This document shows positions 5,968 to 13,865 of a stretch of DNA of 64,000 bases, one piece after another (the first letter of the stretch is position 1; each line of letters begins with the position of its first letter). Both the position numbers and the translations under genes were made by a program. The stretch is from Novosphingobium sp. RL4 (lineage in GTDB: Bacteria > Pseudomonadota > Alphaproteobacteria > Sphingomonadales > Sphingomonadaceae), in NCBI RefSeq assembly GCF_035658495.1, contig NZ_CP141944.1:1824001-1888000 (forward strand). Direction: 5' to 3'. A model generated the notes under the pieces. It saw nothing but the letters and a program-made list of their open reading frames with translations. It made no database searches and was not told where the DNA came from.

Positions 5968-7104
5968 ATGACTGTGTATTCCGTCTCCGAGATCGCCGAT
6001 AAGATCAACGGGCTGGCCCGCGAGCTGGCGCCGGATCTGTTGCCGAACGGCCAGTACAACCACAACCGCACGCGCTGGCACTTTTCCGGCATCGCGGACA
6101 CCGGCAAGTCTCACAGTGCCTATGTGGAGCTGGCAGGCACGAAGCAGGGCAAGTGGTTCGATTACGGCAATGCCGCCGCCGGCGAAGACAAGGGTGACAT
6201 GCTGGACCTGCTGCGGCTGAAGCTGGGGTTGGCGGATGCGCGTGCGGCGGTGGAAGAGGCCAAGATCCGCCTGGGCATCGTGGACGACTGGAAGCCGGGA
6301 AAGCCGGCACTGCTGCCGCCGGAAGAGCGGACACGCCGGGCGCGCGAGGCGCAGGAGCGGGCAGAACGGCGGGAAGACGAGGCAGCGGCCGAGCGCGCCA
6401 AGGCCGCGAAGCGGGCGAAGAGCCTGTACCTGGGCGGTGTGCGGATCGCGGGAACGGGTGCGGAGGAATACCTGAAGGGGCGTTCGCTGTTCTGCGAAGA
6501 ATGGCCCGGCGTCCTGCGGTTCCGCGACAAGGTTTGGTACCAGGACGAGCACCGGAAGATGGAAGTGCCGGCGATGCTGGCTGCCGTCTACCTCGCCAGC
6601 GGAGAGCAGGTGGCGACCCACCGCACCTATCTGCACCGCAATTCCGAAATGGCGTGGATCAAGCTGCAGGTGCCCAAGCCCAAGAAGGTGCTGGGCAAGA
6701 TGTGGGGCGGCTTCATCCCGATCAGCAAGGGATCCAGCGGCAAGTCCATGCGCGATATGCCTGCGGGCGAGCCGGTTTATGTGACGGAAGGGATCGAGGA
6801 CGCGCTGGTGGTGCGGATGATGATGCCGGACGCGCGGATCATTTCCGCGATTTCGCTGGGCAACATCGGCGCCATCCGCCTGCCGGCAGCGGCGCGGCGC
6901 CTGGTGATCGTGGCGGACCGGGACAGCAAGCTGAAAGCGCAGGAGCAGCTGGAGCGATCCATCGCGCAGCAACAGGCGCGCGGGCTGGAAGTGCGCATGG
7001 TGATGCCACCCGAAGAACACGACGGCGAGGCCGTGAAAGACATGAACGATTGGCTGGTTGCGTGGCTGAAAAGCCGTGCGCGCCAGCGGAAAGGGGCGGC
7101 GTGA
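5968..7104 (+). CDS. TOPRIM-domain DNA primase
   Basis: About 378 aa. Residues 20-90 form the primase-type N-terminal module seen in phage and plasmid TOPRIM proteins (RWHFSGIADTGKSHSAYVEL, then GKWFDYGNA), without an obvious Cys4 zinc ribbon. A charged coiled-coil spacer (Arg/Glu/Ala-rich, about 115-150) precedes the TOPRIM core, where VTEGIEDAL supplies the catalytic Glu and VIVADRDSK the DxD-type acidic pair. It should synthesise RNA primers for phage replication, with the ATPase encoded downstream as helicase. ATG 5968 is preferred over GTG 5962 because GGAAGG lies 7 bases upstream. Confidence 0.85.
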   Translation: MTVYSVSEIADKINGLARELAPDLLPNGQYNHNRTRWHFSGIADTGKSHSAYVELAGTKQGKWFDYGNAAAGEDKGDMLDLLRLKLGLADARAAVEEAKIRLGIVDDWKPGKPALLPPEERTRRAREAQERAERREDEAAAERAKAAKRAKSLYLGGVRIAGTGAEEYLKGRSLFCEEWPGVLRFRDKVWYQDEHRKMEVPAMLAAVYLASGEQVATHRTYLHRNSEMAWIKLQVPKPKKVLGKMWGGFIPISKGSSGKSMRDMPAGEPVYVTEGIEDALVVRMMMPDARIISAISLGNIGAIRLPAAARRLVIVADRDSKLKAQEQLERSIAQQQARGLEVRMVMPPEEHDGEAVKDMNDWLVAWLKSRARQRKGAA

Positions 7105-7122
7105 GCCATTCAGAAATCACTT

Positions 7123-7194
7123 CGCAGGGTAGGGCAGCGGCAGCCCGTCGGGGTCATGTCCCGAAGGTCGCGGGTTCAAGTCCCGCCCCTGCAA
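7123..7194 (+). tRNA. Initiator-like tRNA-Met (anticodon CAU)
   Basis: A full cloverleaf of 72 bases can be drawn: acceptor CGCAGGG/CCCTGCA, D-stem GGGC/GCCC with an AGCGGCA loop, anticodon stem TCGGG/CCCGA with loop GTCATGT (anticodon CAT at 7155-7157), variable loop AGGTC, T-stem GCGGG/CCCGC with loop TTCAAGT, discriminator A at 7194. Three initiator hallmarks are present: an unpaired C1-A72, three consecutive G-C pairs next to the anticodon loop, and a purine11-pyrimidine24 pair in the D-stem. CCA is not encoded (CCG follows). It lies between primase and helicase genes, in the rightward transcript. Confidence 0.85.
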
Positions 7195-7238
7195 CCGGAT
7201 CCACGGGTGTAATCCCACCCCCCGCCCCCGTGGCGCTG

Positions 7239-7272
7239 CCGAAGGGGCCTGCCGCGCGGCGGGCTTCTTCGG
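7239..7272 (+). other. GC-rich hairpin after the tRNA
   Basis: CCGAAG ... GCCTGCC GCGC GGCGGGC ... CTTCGG folds into a long stem ending 19 bases before the helicase start. A second stem (CCACGGG 7201-7207 with CCCGTGG 7227-7233) lies upstream. There is no T-run, so these may be tRNA-processing or partial-termination structures. Confidence 0.4.
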
Positions 7273-7291
7273 CGGCAAGGGACGCGGCGCT

Positions 7292-9283
7292 ATGAGCAAT
7301 CCGATCCAGGATGCACTGGCCAATCCGCAACCGGCGCCGGAATTCGCGCAGGCCGGTGACGTGGGCCCCGAGGTGGGGGAATACGAGCGGCCGATGTTCC
7401 CGCTGGGCTGCCCGGTGAAGGCGCTGGGCATATCGAGTTCCATCGATGGATCCCAGAAGTGCTATTACCTCGACGTCAACGGCCAGCTGGTGGGGCTGGA
7501 GGCCGGAAACCGGCACGGCAAGAATTCGCTGATCGCGCTGTTCGGCCCGAAGTCCGACTGGCTGGAGGCGAACTGGACGATGTGGTCCAAGCCGGTGCGC
7601 GAGCGCGTGGACGGCAAGTGGGTTACCATCGTGGAGAGCAAGCCGATCGGCTTCGACCAGGCCGAGGCGAGCCGGGCGCTGATCGAGGAATGCGTGCGCA
7701 AGGGGATCTTCGATCCTGCCGGGCGCATGCGCGGGCGCGGCGCGCACAAGCCGGCGCGGGGCGAGGGCCTGGTGCTTCACTGCGGAGACGTGCTGCTGAC
7801 GCCTGTGCAGCGGGTGGACGGGACGGTGAAGGACTGGCTCTATGTCGATGCCGGTCTGCATGAGCGCTATGTCTACCAGGCGGCCGAGCCGATCGCGCGG
7901 CCGCATCACGACAAATGCGGTACGGGCGCGGCCGAGCAGCTGCTGGGCCTGCTGCAGACATGGCAATTCAAGCGCAAGCTATTGGATGCCCGCTTTGCCC
8001 TGGGCGCGATCGCGCTGGGGCCGGTGGGCGGCGCCAGCCCGTGGCGCCCGCATATCTATGTGACGGGCGGCGCCGGGACCGGCAAGTCATCGCTCAACGG
8101 CAAGGACGGCGTGGTTCACCGCGTATTCGGCAACGGCGTGTTCCGCACCGCCGATACCAGCGCGGCGGGTGTGCGGCAGAGCCTGCGCAATTCGACCGTG
8201 CCGGTGATGATCGACGAGTTCGAAGCCAGCAAGAATAACGACCGCGTGCAGGAAGTCATCACGCTGGCGCGTATTGCATCCAGCGGCGATGAACTTACGC
8301 GCGGCGGATCGGACCACAATGCGGCCAAGTTCACGCTGCAAAGTTGCTTCTGGTTTTCTTCGATCAACATTCCGCCGATGGAACCGGCGGACCGCAGCCG
8401 CTTCGCCATCCTGGAGCTTGATCCCATCCCGGACGGCACGCCGCCGCTGGACCTGGCGAAGTATGATTTCGAGGCGATTGGCGCGGCCCTGACCCGCCGG
8501 ATGATCGATGGCTGGGCGCGGTTCGGCAAAACCAAGCTGAAGTTCCACGAGGCGATGACCGAGGCGGGCCACTCTCCGCGAGCGTGCGACCAGTTCGCCA
8601 CGCTGCTGGCGGCTGCCGACGTGGTGCTGAACGACCACGACACCGAGGACCGGCTGCCGGACGACGAGGAAATTGCGTTCTGGGCGGACAAGTGCCGGCC
8701 GCAGCGCCTGGCCGAGATCACCGATACCACGCCGGACCATGTTGCCTGCGTGCAGTACATGCTCACCTCGCTGGTGCAATCGCGCGGCGGTGATGAGCGT
8801 GAGGCCGTGGGCACCTGGATAGGCCGATCCATCAGCCATGCCATGCGGCCGGTGCTGGTGGAGAACGGTGATGCTTTCGCCCAGGCGGAGAAGGCGAACG
8901 AGCGCCTGCACCAGCTGGGCCTCAAGCTGGTGAACGCGGTGCGCCATCCGGAGAAGATCGAGGGCGGGAAGGTTTCCCCGGCCCGTTGGGGCACCAGCGC
9001 CTTCCAGAAGGACGAACCGGGCTTCCTTGCGGTTGCCGGGCAGCACAACGGCCTGGGACGCCTGTTCGAAGGCTCCAAGTGGAACGGGGGCGTGTGGAAG
9101 CAGGCCCTGGCGCGCAACAAGGGCGCGATCGAGGGGGTGAAGGTGAAGTTCTCCCCAGGTGTTTCCGTGCGGGCCGTGCTGGTGCCTCTGTCGGCCGTTC
9201 TGGACGAAGAGGATTTGCCTGAGAGCTGCCATCCCGATCGCCTTGCCGAGTGGCTTTCAGCGCAGTTGGAGGGCGAGGCATGA
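7292..9283 (+). CDS. Phage replicative ATPase/helicase (DUF927-like)
   Basis: 663 aa. A P-loop GGAGTGKSS (about residues 258-266) and a later acidic Walker B-like VPVMIDEFEASKNND (about 305-320) followed by a sensor-like SCFWFSSIN mark a RecA-like or AAA+ ATPase core typical of the DUF927/superfamily 3-type helicases encoded beside TOPRIM primases in phages and mobile elements. The N-terminal 150 residues contain beta-rich segments that probably contact the primase or DNA. The C-terminus lacks a recognised domain. Together with the primase it would form the phage replisome loader/helicase. Confidence 0.75.
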   Translation: MSNPIQDALANPQPAPEFAQAGDVGPEVGEYERPMFPLGCPVKALGISSSIDGSQKCYYLDVNGQLVGLEAGNRHGKNSLIALFGPKSDWLEANWTMWSKPVRERVDGKWVTIVESKPIGFDQAEASRALIEECVRKGIFDPAGRMRGRGAHKPARGEGLVLHCGDVLLTPVQRVDGTVKDWLYVDAGLHERYVYQAAEPIARPHHDKCGTGAAEQLLGLLQTWQFKRKLLDARFALGAIALGPVGGASPWRPHIYVTGGAGTGKSSLNGKDGVVHRVFGNGVFRTADTSAAGVRQSLRNSTVPVMIDEFEASKNNDRVQEVITLARIASSGDELTRGGSDHNAAKFTLQSCFWFSSINIPPMEPADRSRFAILELDPIPDGTPPLDLAKYDFEAIGAALTRRMIDGWARFGKTKLKFHEAMTEAGHSPRACDQFATLLAAADVVLNDHDTEDRLPDDEEIAFWADKCRPQRLAEITDTTPDHVACVQYMLTSLVQSRGGDEREAVGTWIGRSISHAMRPVLVENGDAFAQAEKANERLHQLGLKLVNAVRHPEKIEGGKVSPARWGTSAFQKDEPGFLAVAGQHNGLGRLFEGSKWNGGVWKQALARNKGAIEGVKVKFSPGVSVRAVLVPLSAVLDEEDLPESCHPDRLAEWLSAQLEGEA

Positions 9284-9792
9284 GCGAGGGAAATAGGTCC
9301 GCTATTGCGGTCCTAAATATCGTGCCAATTCAGGGCCTTGACAGGTTGCAGAAAATGACTTCTCCGCGCCTTCGCGGACTTGCCTGCGATCGCAGCGGAG
9401 GCGAAGCCGAAGCGGTGCGCGATCGCTCATATGATGCGCTCCCCGACCCGCTGAGCGCCTGGCAGCGTGCCGGGATGAAGGCGTTCGGCCTGGCGCCGAC
9501 GTGCGGCCGCAGCGACCGCGCAGCGGGCGCGGAGCGCGGCCGCTCCTTCCGACGCTACCCCGGCCCGCTGGCGCCCTGTGGCCTGTGCGGGAGCGCTGTG
9601 GCGCGTCCTAGCGCATCCTCACCGTTGACCCCGGCCCGCTCACAGTCCAAGATCATGGCTGGCCATTCCGGGTGCCCGAACGGGGCAGGGATCGCGGTTC
9701 CAAGCGGAACCATTGCGGAACCGTGGTGGAACCTTCAACTCACTGACATTGCTGGACTTTTCGAGCGGTTCCACGGGTTCCACTTTGCGCCT

Positions 9793-9838
9793 CGCGTACA
9801 TGTGCGCGTGTGCACGTATGCGCGCACACACACATGTG
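9793..9838. repeat. 46-bp perfect alternating pyrimidine-purine tract
   Basis: Every step from 9793 to 9838 alternates pyrimidine and purine, mostly CG, TG and CA dinucleotides, the composition that favours left-handed Z-DNA under negative supercoiling. It is also loosely self-complementary (ACATGTG near 9799 with CACATGT near 9831). It sits in the middle of the GGTTCC array. Confidence 0.8.
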
Positions 9839-9878
9839 AGGGGTCGCCAAATAGTGGAACCGTGGAACCGCTAACCAT

Positions 9879-9901
9879 TATCTATATAAATCATATAGAT
9901 A
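9879..9901. repeat. AT-rich palindrome, possible unwinding element
   Basis: TATCTATAT and ATATAGATA form 9-bp arms around AAATC, in an AT-rich stretch that contrasts with the surrounding GC-rich DNA. It lies between two iteron clusters, the expected place for a DNA-unwinding element. Confidence 0.6.
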
Positions 9902-10618
9902 GAGGTTCCATTGCAGTTCCACGGCGGTTCCATCTGGAACCGGCTTCCACCGCTTGGGCTCGGAATGGCGGAAAACCTAGCGAAACCAATAAAATAGCGG
10001 TCGGATATTCGGCCGGGCTGGCCGTCGCCATCGGCCAGGGGGCCTCCAGCACCGTAATAGACGGGAGGGCGGCGAAAACTTTTGGGCTTGGCGCGCGGGC
10101 GGGCGGCGGGGTGGGCTCGGCCGGGCCGATCGAGGGGCTCGACCTGGGCGGATCCGATGCCGCGACCAGGTGCGGGCAGAATGGCGGAATTCTGCGGTTC
10201 TCGCACGTCGCTTCGGCGCGTGTTGGAAGGGCGATGTTGGAAGGCATGGCTGAAAGGCGCGGAAATGCGTGGGTTCGCGGGCATCGTCGGATGCCTGTCA
10301 GGCTTATGCGCGGCACCCCCTCGACCGCCCCCCGGGGGTCCCGCCGAGCCCTCGGCACCCCCCTTGCCCCCATCGCGTCGGCGCAGCCCCCGAGCACCTC
10401 GGCGCACGAGCGCGTCGAAATTTGGATCGTCCTTACCCCCTTCGGTCTCGGACCGGTGCGCGAGCTGGGCGAGAGCGGCCAAACTGTGAGGCGCACGATC
10501 GGGTCGGGGTTGGGGGCTGCAGTGCGCGCGGCCCGAATAGAAATACCGGGTCGGGGAGAAGGCGCAGAGGTGCGGGGAAAGCCGCGGCGACGGCTGCACG
10601 GTACGATTGGAGGCGCGC

Positions 10619-11233
10619 ATGTCAACTGAGGCCGGTGGAAAACAGGAGGCCGACGGCATGATCGCTAGCGCCAAGTCACTGTACGAGACGGCACAGCATG
10701 AGCAGGAACAGCTTGAGCTTCTTGATCCACTGACACCTGAGGAACTGGCGGAGGCTCGCGAAGACCTCGGCCCGAATGCCGGTGGGCTCACGGTGATGCG
10801 CCATGCCCGCGAGGCGCGGCGGGGTCGTCCTAAAGGGGCGAAGAACAAGCGATCTGACGATTTCGCGCGGTACATCGCGCAGTTCGGCCAGGATCCGGCC
10901 GTAACGCTCATGCAGCTGCAGTCGACACCGGAAGAGGTGCACATGGCCCGATCGCGGCGCGTTCGGCAAAAGGTGATCGGCAAGGGTGAAAGCGCGCGGG
11001 TTGTCGAGCTCACTGAGGAAATGACTTACGAGGCCGCAACCGCACTGCGCACGCGATGTGCGGAAGCGCTTATGCCGTTCATCCATAGCAAGAAACCTGT
11101 GGCGATCGACGCGACGATCCGGGGTGTGATCGTCCAGGAGGAAATCGGCGAGGTTCGTCCCGTGCGGGGCGCGATGATCGACGGCGAAATCCTTGGCGTG
11201 GCGCATCCCGCTGACGGTGAGGACGAGCGATGA
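10619..11233 (+). CDS. Probable terminase small subunit
   Basis: 204 aa from ATG 10619, which has GGAGG five bases upstream. The middle contains a basic segment (ARRGRPKGAKNKRSDDFARYI) of the type found in DNA-binding domains of small terminase and DUF5681-like proteins, followed by helices. It directly precedes and overlaps (ATGA) the large terminase gene, the strongest argument for its role in recognising phage DNA for packaging. Sequence similarity alone is weak. Confidence 0.65.
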   Translation: MSTEAGGKQEADGMIASAKSLYETAQHEQEQLELLDPLTPEELAEAREDLGPNAGGLTVMRHAREARRGRPKGAKNKRSDDFARYIAQFGQDPAVTLMQLQSTPEEVHMARSRRVRQKVIGKGESARVVELTEEMTYEAATALRTRCAEALMPFIHSKKPVAIDATIRGVIVQEEIGEVRPVRGAMIDGEILGVAHPADGEDER

Positions 11234-12774
11234 GCGGGCCTGAAATGGAAATCCGCCGGCTCAATTCGCCCGGGCCGATCTCGGATCAATTCCTGCTGTC
11301 CCGGGCGTTCCTGAAGATCATCATCGGTCCTGTCGGCTCTGCCAAGACGATAACCGCGCTTCGTGCACTGCGGCGCGTCGGCACCCGGCAGGGCGGCCGC
11401 CGGGATGCGAACGGCGTGTTGCGGCGCAAGGCGCGCGTAGGCGTGATCCGCGAGACGTACCCGAACATCGAGAAGAACACGCTTCCCTCCTGGTTTCGCA
11501 TTCATCCGGAGACGGATGGAAAGTTCACCTGGAAGGCGCCGTTTACCCACAAGCTGACGCTGATCCTTGGCCATGACGAGTTCGGCCGCCCCAACGATGT
11601 CTGCGATTTCGAGATCGAGTTTCGCGCGATCGGCGATCGTTCGGTGGAAGAGGCGTGCCGTGGCTGGGAAGTCGTGGCGGTGATGATCGACGAGGCGGAT
11701 TTGCAGCCGCCCGACCTGCTTGCGTTCCTATCGGGCCGTGTGGGGCGTGCTTCGGATCTCGATCCTTCGCTGGTGGTCGATCAGCAGATCATCCTTTCGC
11801 TCAACGCGCCCTACATGGATAACTGGATCTATGGGTTGGCGATCGAGAAGAACCTCGGTGAGCTGCTTGACCCGGGGTTGATGGAAGCTCTGGGTGATCG
11901 CCCGCTGATGGAAGTGTTCCTTCAGCCCGGTGGCCGCGAGCCCGATGCGGAGAACCTGCACAACCTGCCCAAGGGGTACTACGCGATCCAGGCGGCGCTG
12001 AACAAGCACCGGCCGGATTACGTGGCGCGAATGATCGACAACAAGTTCGTGCCGATGCAGCACGGGCAGCCGGTCAATCCCCAGTTCGATTATCGTGCCC
12101 ATGTGCGGCCGCTGGATCTTAACCCCAGGCTGCCGCTGCTGGTGGGCTTCGACCAGGGCCTGTTCGCGGCGGCGGTCGCCAGTCAGCGGCTGTCGATGGG
12201 CGAGTTTCGCACTTTGGCCGAGGCGGTGATGTTTCGTGAGGACGGCAGGACGCTGGCCAAGATCGGGCCGACGGCTGCCGGCGCAATGGTGCGTTCGATG
12301 ATCGCCGCACGGTTCCCCAATCTCGATCCGGGAATGCTGCGCGTCGTAGGCGATCCGGCGGCATGGTCTGCCCGCGATCGCCAGGATAGCGAGCATGACT
12401 GGGTTCTGGCCTTCCAGAAAGGGCTGGGTCACCGGGTCTACAAGGGCAAGACCAACCGCCAGGCCTTGAGAAACGAGGCGATCTGGCGGGCGATGGCCGA
12501 GCGCGACGGATATGCCGTGGACCCTTCGGCAAAGCACCTCATTCGCGGGCACCTGGGCGGCTACCGCTATCGCAATGCCGACATACCCGGCGGCGGGGGT
12601 ACGCGAGGGCATCTGGAAATTGCGGACACCATCCACACCCATGTCTGTGACGCCGAGCAGTACGCCGCTGTCGAGGGTGAACACGTCATTTCCGACATAC
12701 GCGGCCGACCGCGATCGGGTGGCCAGGTCTTCGTGAACGATAGCGATTTTGACGTTTTCAGCAGGAGTTACTGA
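11230..12774 (+). CDS. Terminase large subunit
   Basis: 514 aa. The packaging ATPase has a Walker A-like GPVGSAKT (about residues 33-40) and Walker B VAVMIDEAD (about 149-157). The C-terminal half carries the RNase H-like nuclease, opening with LLVGFDQGLFAAAVASQ, where Asp is the first metal ligand, and a later acidic region. Length and order match phage terminases of the podovirus/BPP-1 type. It pumps DNA into the prohead through the portal encoded downstream. Confidence 0.85.
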   Translation: MSGPEMEIRRLNSPGPISDQFLLSRAFLKIIIGPVGSAKTITALRALRRVGTRQGGRRDANGVLRRKARVGVIRETYPNIEKNTLPSWFRIHPETDGKFTWKAPFTHKLTLILGHDEFGRPNDVCDFEIEFRAIGDRSVEEACRGWEVVAVMIDEADLQPPDLLAFLSGRVGRASDLDPSLVVDQQIILSLNAPYMDNWIYGLAIEKNLGELLDPGLMEALGDRPLMEVFLQPGGREPDAENLHNLPKGYYAIQAALNKHRPDYVARMIDNKFVPMQHGQPVNPQFDYRAHVRPLDLNPRLPLLVGFDQGLFAAAVASQRLSMGEFRTLAEAVMFREDGRTLAKIGPTAAGAMVRSMIAARFPNLDPGMLRVVGDPAAWSARDRQDSEHDWVLAFQKGLGHRVYKGKTNRQALRNEAIWRAMAERDGYAVDPSAKHLIRGHLGGYRYRNADIPGGGGTRGHLEIADTIHTHVCDAEQYAAVEGEHVISDIRGRPRSGGQVFVNDSDFDVFSRSY

Positions 12775-12775
12775 G

Positions 12776-13024
12776 ATGGGCAAGGTTTTGAAGGGCGTGG
12801 GGAAGTTCCTGGTCGGCGGTGTGGTCGGCGGGCTGCTGGGGCTCACGGGAAAGAGCAAGGCGCCGTCGGCGCTGGCTTCGCCGACCCGCGACGATGCGCT
12901 GGCGCAGATCGAGAACGAGGATGAGCTGCGCCGCCGGAAAGGCGCGGCTTCCGACATCATCAACGGGTCTACCGGCGCCGAAGCGGCGCTGGGAACGACG
13001 GGCCGCTTCGTGCCCGGTAGCTGA
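12776..13024 (+). CDS. Small phage protein after terminase (82 aa)
   Basis: ATG 12776 follows the terminase stop by one base. The N-terminus is a Gly/Val-rich hydrophobic stretch (VGKFLVGGVVGGLLGLTG) and the C-terminus has a basic RRRKGA segment and GTTGRFVPGS. It may be a minor virion or assembly protein; no family recognised. Confidence 0.6.
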   Translation: MGKVLKGVGKFLVGGVVGGLLGLTGKSKAPSALASPTRDDALAQIENEDELRRRKGAASDIINGSTGAEAALGTTGRFVPGS

Positions 13025-13039
13025 GAAGGGAACTGAACT

Positions 13040-13768
13040 ATGTCCGGAAATGAGGAACAGAATTCGTCGGGCGACCAGGTGGGCGCCGGTTCGATCGATG
13101 TGGCCCAGCTGACCGCCGAGCGGGATGCGCTGGCGGCAGATTTGGCGCAGGCCAACACCGTGATTGCGGCGGCCGAGCCGGCCCACGCCAAGATCGATCA
13201 ACTGGGCGAGGCGCTGGCCGCCATGAGGGTTCAGGGCGAGGACGGCGAGCATCCCGTGGATGTGGCGATCGCGGCGCTGAAGGGCCAGGCTGAGCAGTTG
13301 GCGGCGGCGCAGGGTGAGGCGAAGGCGCTGAAAGGCCAGCTTACCGCCCAAAAAGGGCAGACAACCAAGGCGCGTGCGGAGCTGGCCGAGGCCATCGCGC
13401 GGGATCCGCAGGCAAAGGCACGCAAGCTGCCCGCCGATCTCCCGGTGATTTCACGGGATGACCAGGCCGCGTTGCTGGCATTGATCGATGCTGCCGAGAC
13501 GGTTGAAGTGGTGGCCTTCGCGGACGATACCGAAGAGGTCGCGATCCTGCCGCTGCGCGTGAGCGGCGGTGCTGCCGCTTTCCGCGTCGTGAGTTCCGGC
13601 GTCGTGCTGGGGCTGGCGAGCTGGGAAGTATCCGGGCCCGCGCGGATCACCGGGTGGGCGCTGTTCCTTGATGGCGATCTTTCGGCCTGGTGCGAGCGGC
13701 AGGGCGGTGGGCAGCTGACGATCGGCGCCGGGCAGACCTTCAATCTCGCGAGCGACGTGATTTTCTGA
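13040..13768 (+). CDS. Coiled-coil plus beta-domain phage protein (242 aa)
   Basis: Residues 20-140 form an Ala/Glu/Gln-rich coiled coil (AQLTAERDALAADLAQA). Residues about 150-242 are beta-rich with VVEVVAFADDTEEVAIL and GWALFLDGDLSAW. Located between terminase and portal; it may be a head-associated or scaffolding accessory. No recognised family. Confidence 0.6.
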   Translation: MSGNEEQNSSGDQVGAGSIDVAQLTAERDALAADLAQANTVIAAAEPAHAKIDQLGEALAAMRVQGEDGEHPVDVAIAALKGQAEQLAAAQGEAKALKGQLTAQKGQTTKARAELAEAIARDPQAKARKLPADLPVISRDDQAALLALIDAAETVEVVAFADDTEEVAILPLRVSGGAAAFRVVSSGVVLGLASWEVSGPARITGWALFLDGDLSAWCERQGGGQLTIGAGQTFNLASDVIF

Positions 13769-13784
13769 TCCGCAATCGCACCCC

Positions 13785-13818
13785 CGCGTCGGTTGGCCCC
13801 ATGGCCGGCGCGGTTTTT
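13785..13818 (+). terminator. Probable rho-independent terminator before portal
   Basis: GGTTGGCC pairs with GGCCGG-type sequence around a CCAT loop, extended by CGCG arms and followed by TTTTT at 13814-13818. It separates the terminase block from the portal gene. Confidence 0.45.
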
Positions 13819-13865
13819 CCTATTCCTGCCTGCGCCGGGCGATCCGCCTTGTGGAGTGAGAGACG

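Larger units (their letters stand above)
9696..9941. repeat. Iteron-like GGTTCC/GGAACC array
   Basis: Eleven exact copies of GGTTCC or its complement start at 9696, 9706, 9717, 9728, 9767, 9776, 9856, 9864, 9904, 9926 and 9936, plus a one-mismatch copy at 9915 and a degenerate one near 9943. Most are extended as (G)NGGTTCCA. Within the two outer clusters the spacing is 10-11 bp, one helical turn, placing the sites on one face of DNA. This is the usual architecture of an initiator-bound origin or a cooperative operator array. Confidence 0.75.
9284..10618. other. 1.3-kb gene-free region, candidate phage replication origin
   Basis: No frame here shows convincing codon bias. A forward frame opening at 9280 stays open to 10629, but its third-position GC is low compared with neighbours, it crosses the repeat array, and the product is Arg/Ser/Pro-rich with no recognisable motif. 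Instead the region holds a phased repeat array (9696-9941), an alternating pyrimidine-purine tract (9793-9838) and an AT-rich palindrome (9879-9901). From 9960 to 10618 I see only a tandem GTTGGAAGG pair (10222 and 10236) and GC-rich sequence. Confidence 0.6.

Noticed and set aside
5522..5971. Forward 149-codon frame before the primase
   Set aside because: Overlaps the better-supported 59-aa ORF in another frame and lacks a good ribosome site.
9280..10629. Forward 450-codon open frame over the iteron region
   Set aside because: Open only because of high GC; low third-position GC, Arg/Pro/Ser-rich, crosses the phased repeats and the alternating tract, no motif.
9871..11013. Leftward 380-codon open frame opposite the terminase small subunit
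   Set aside because: Mirror frame of a real gene and noncoding DNA; composition is Arg/Ser/Pro-rich without domains.
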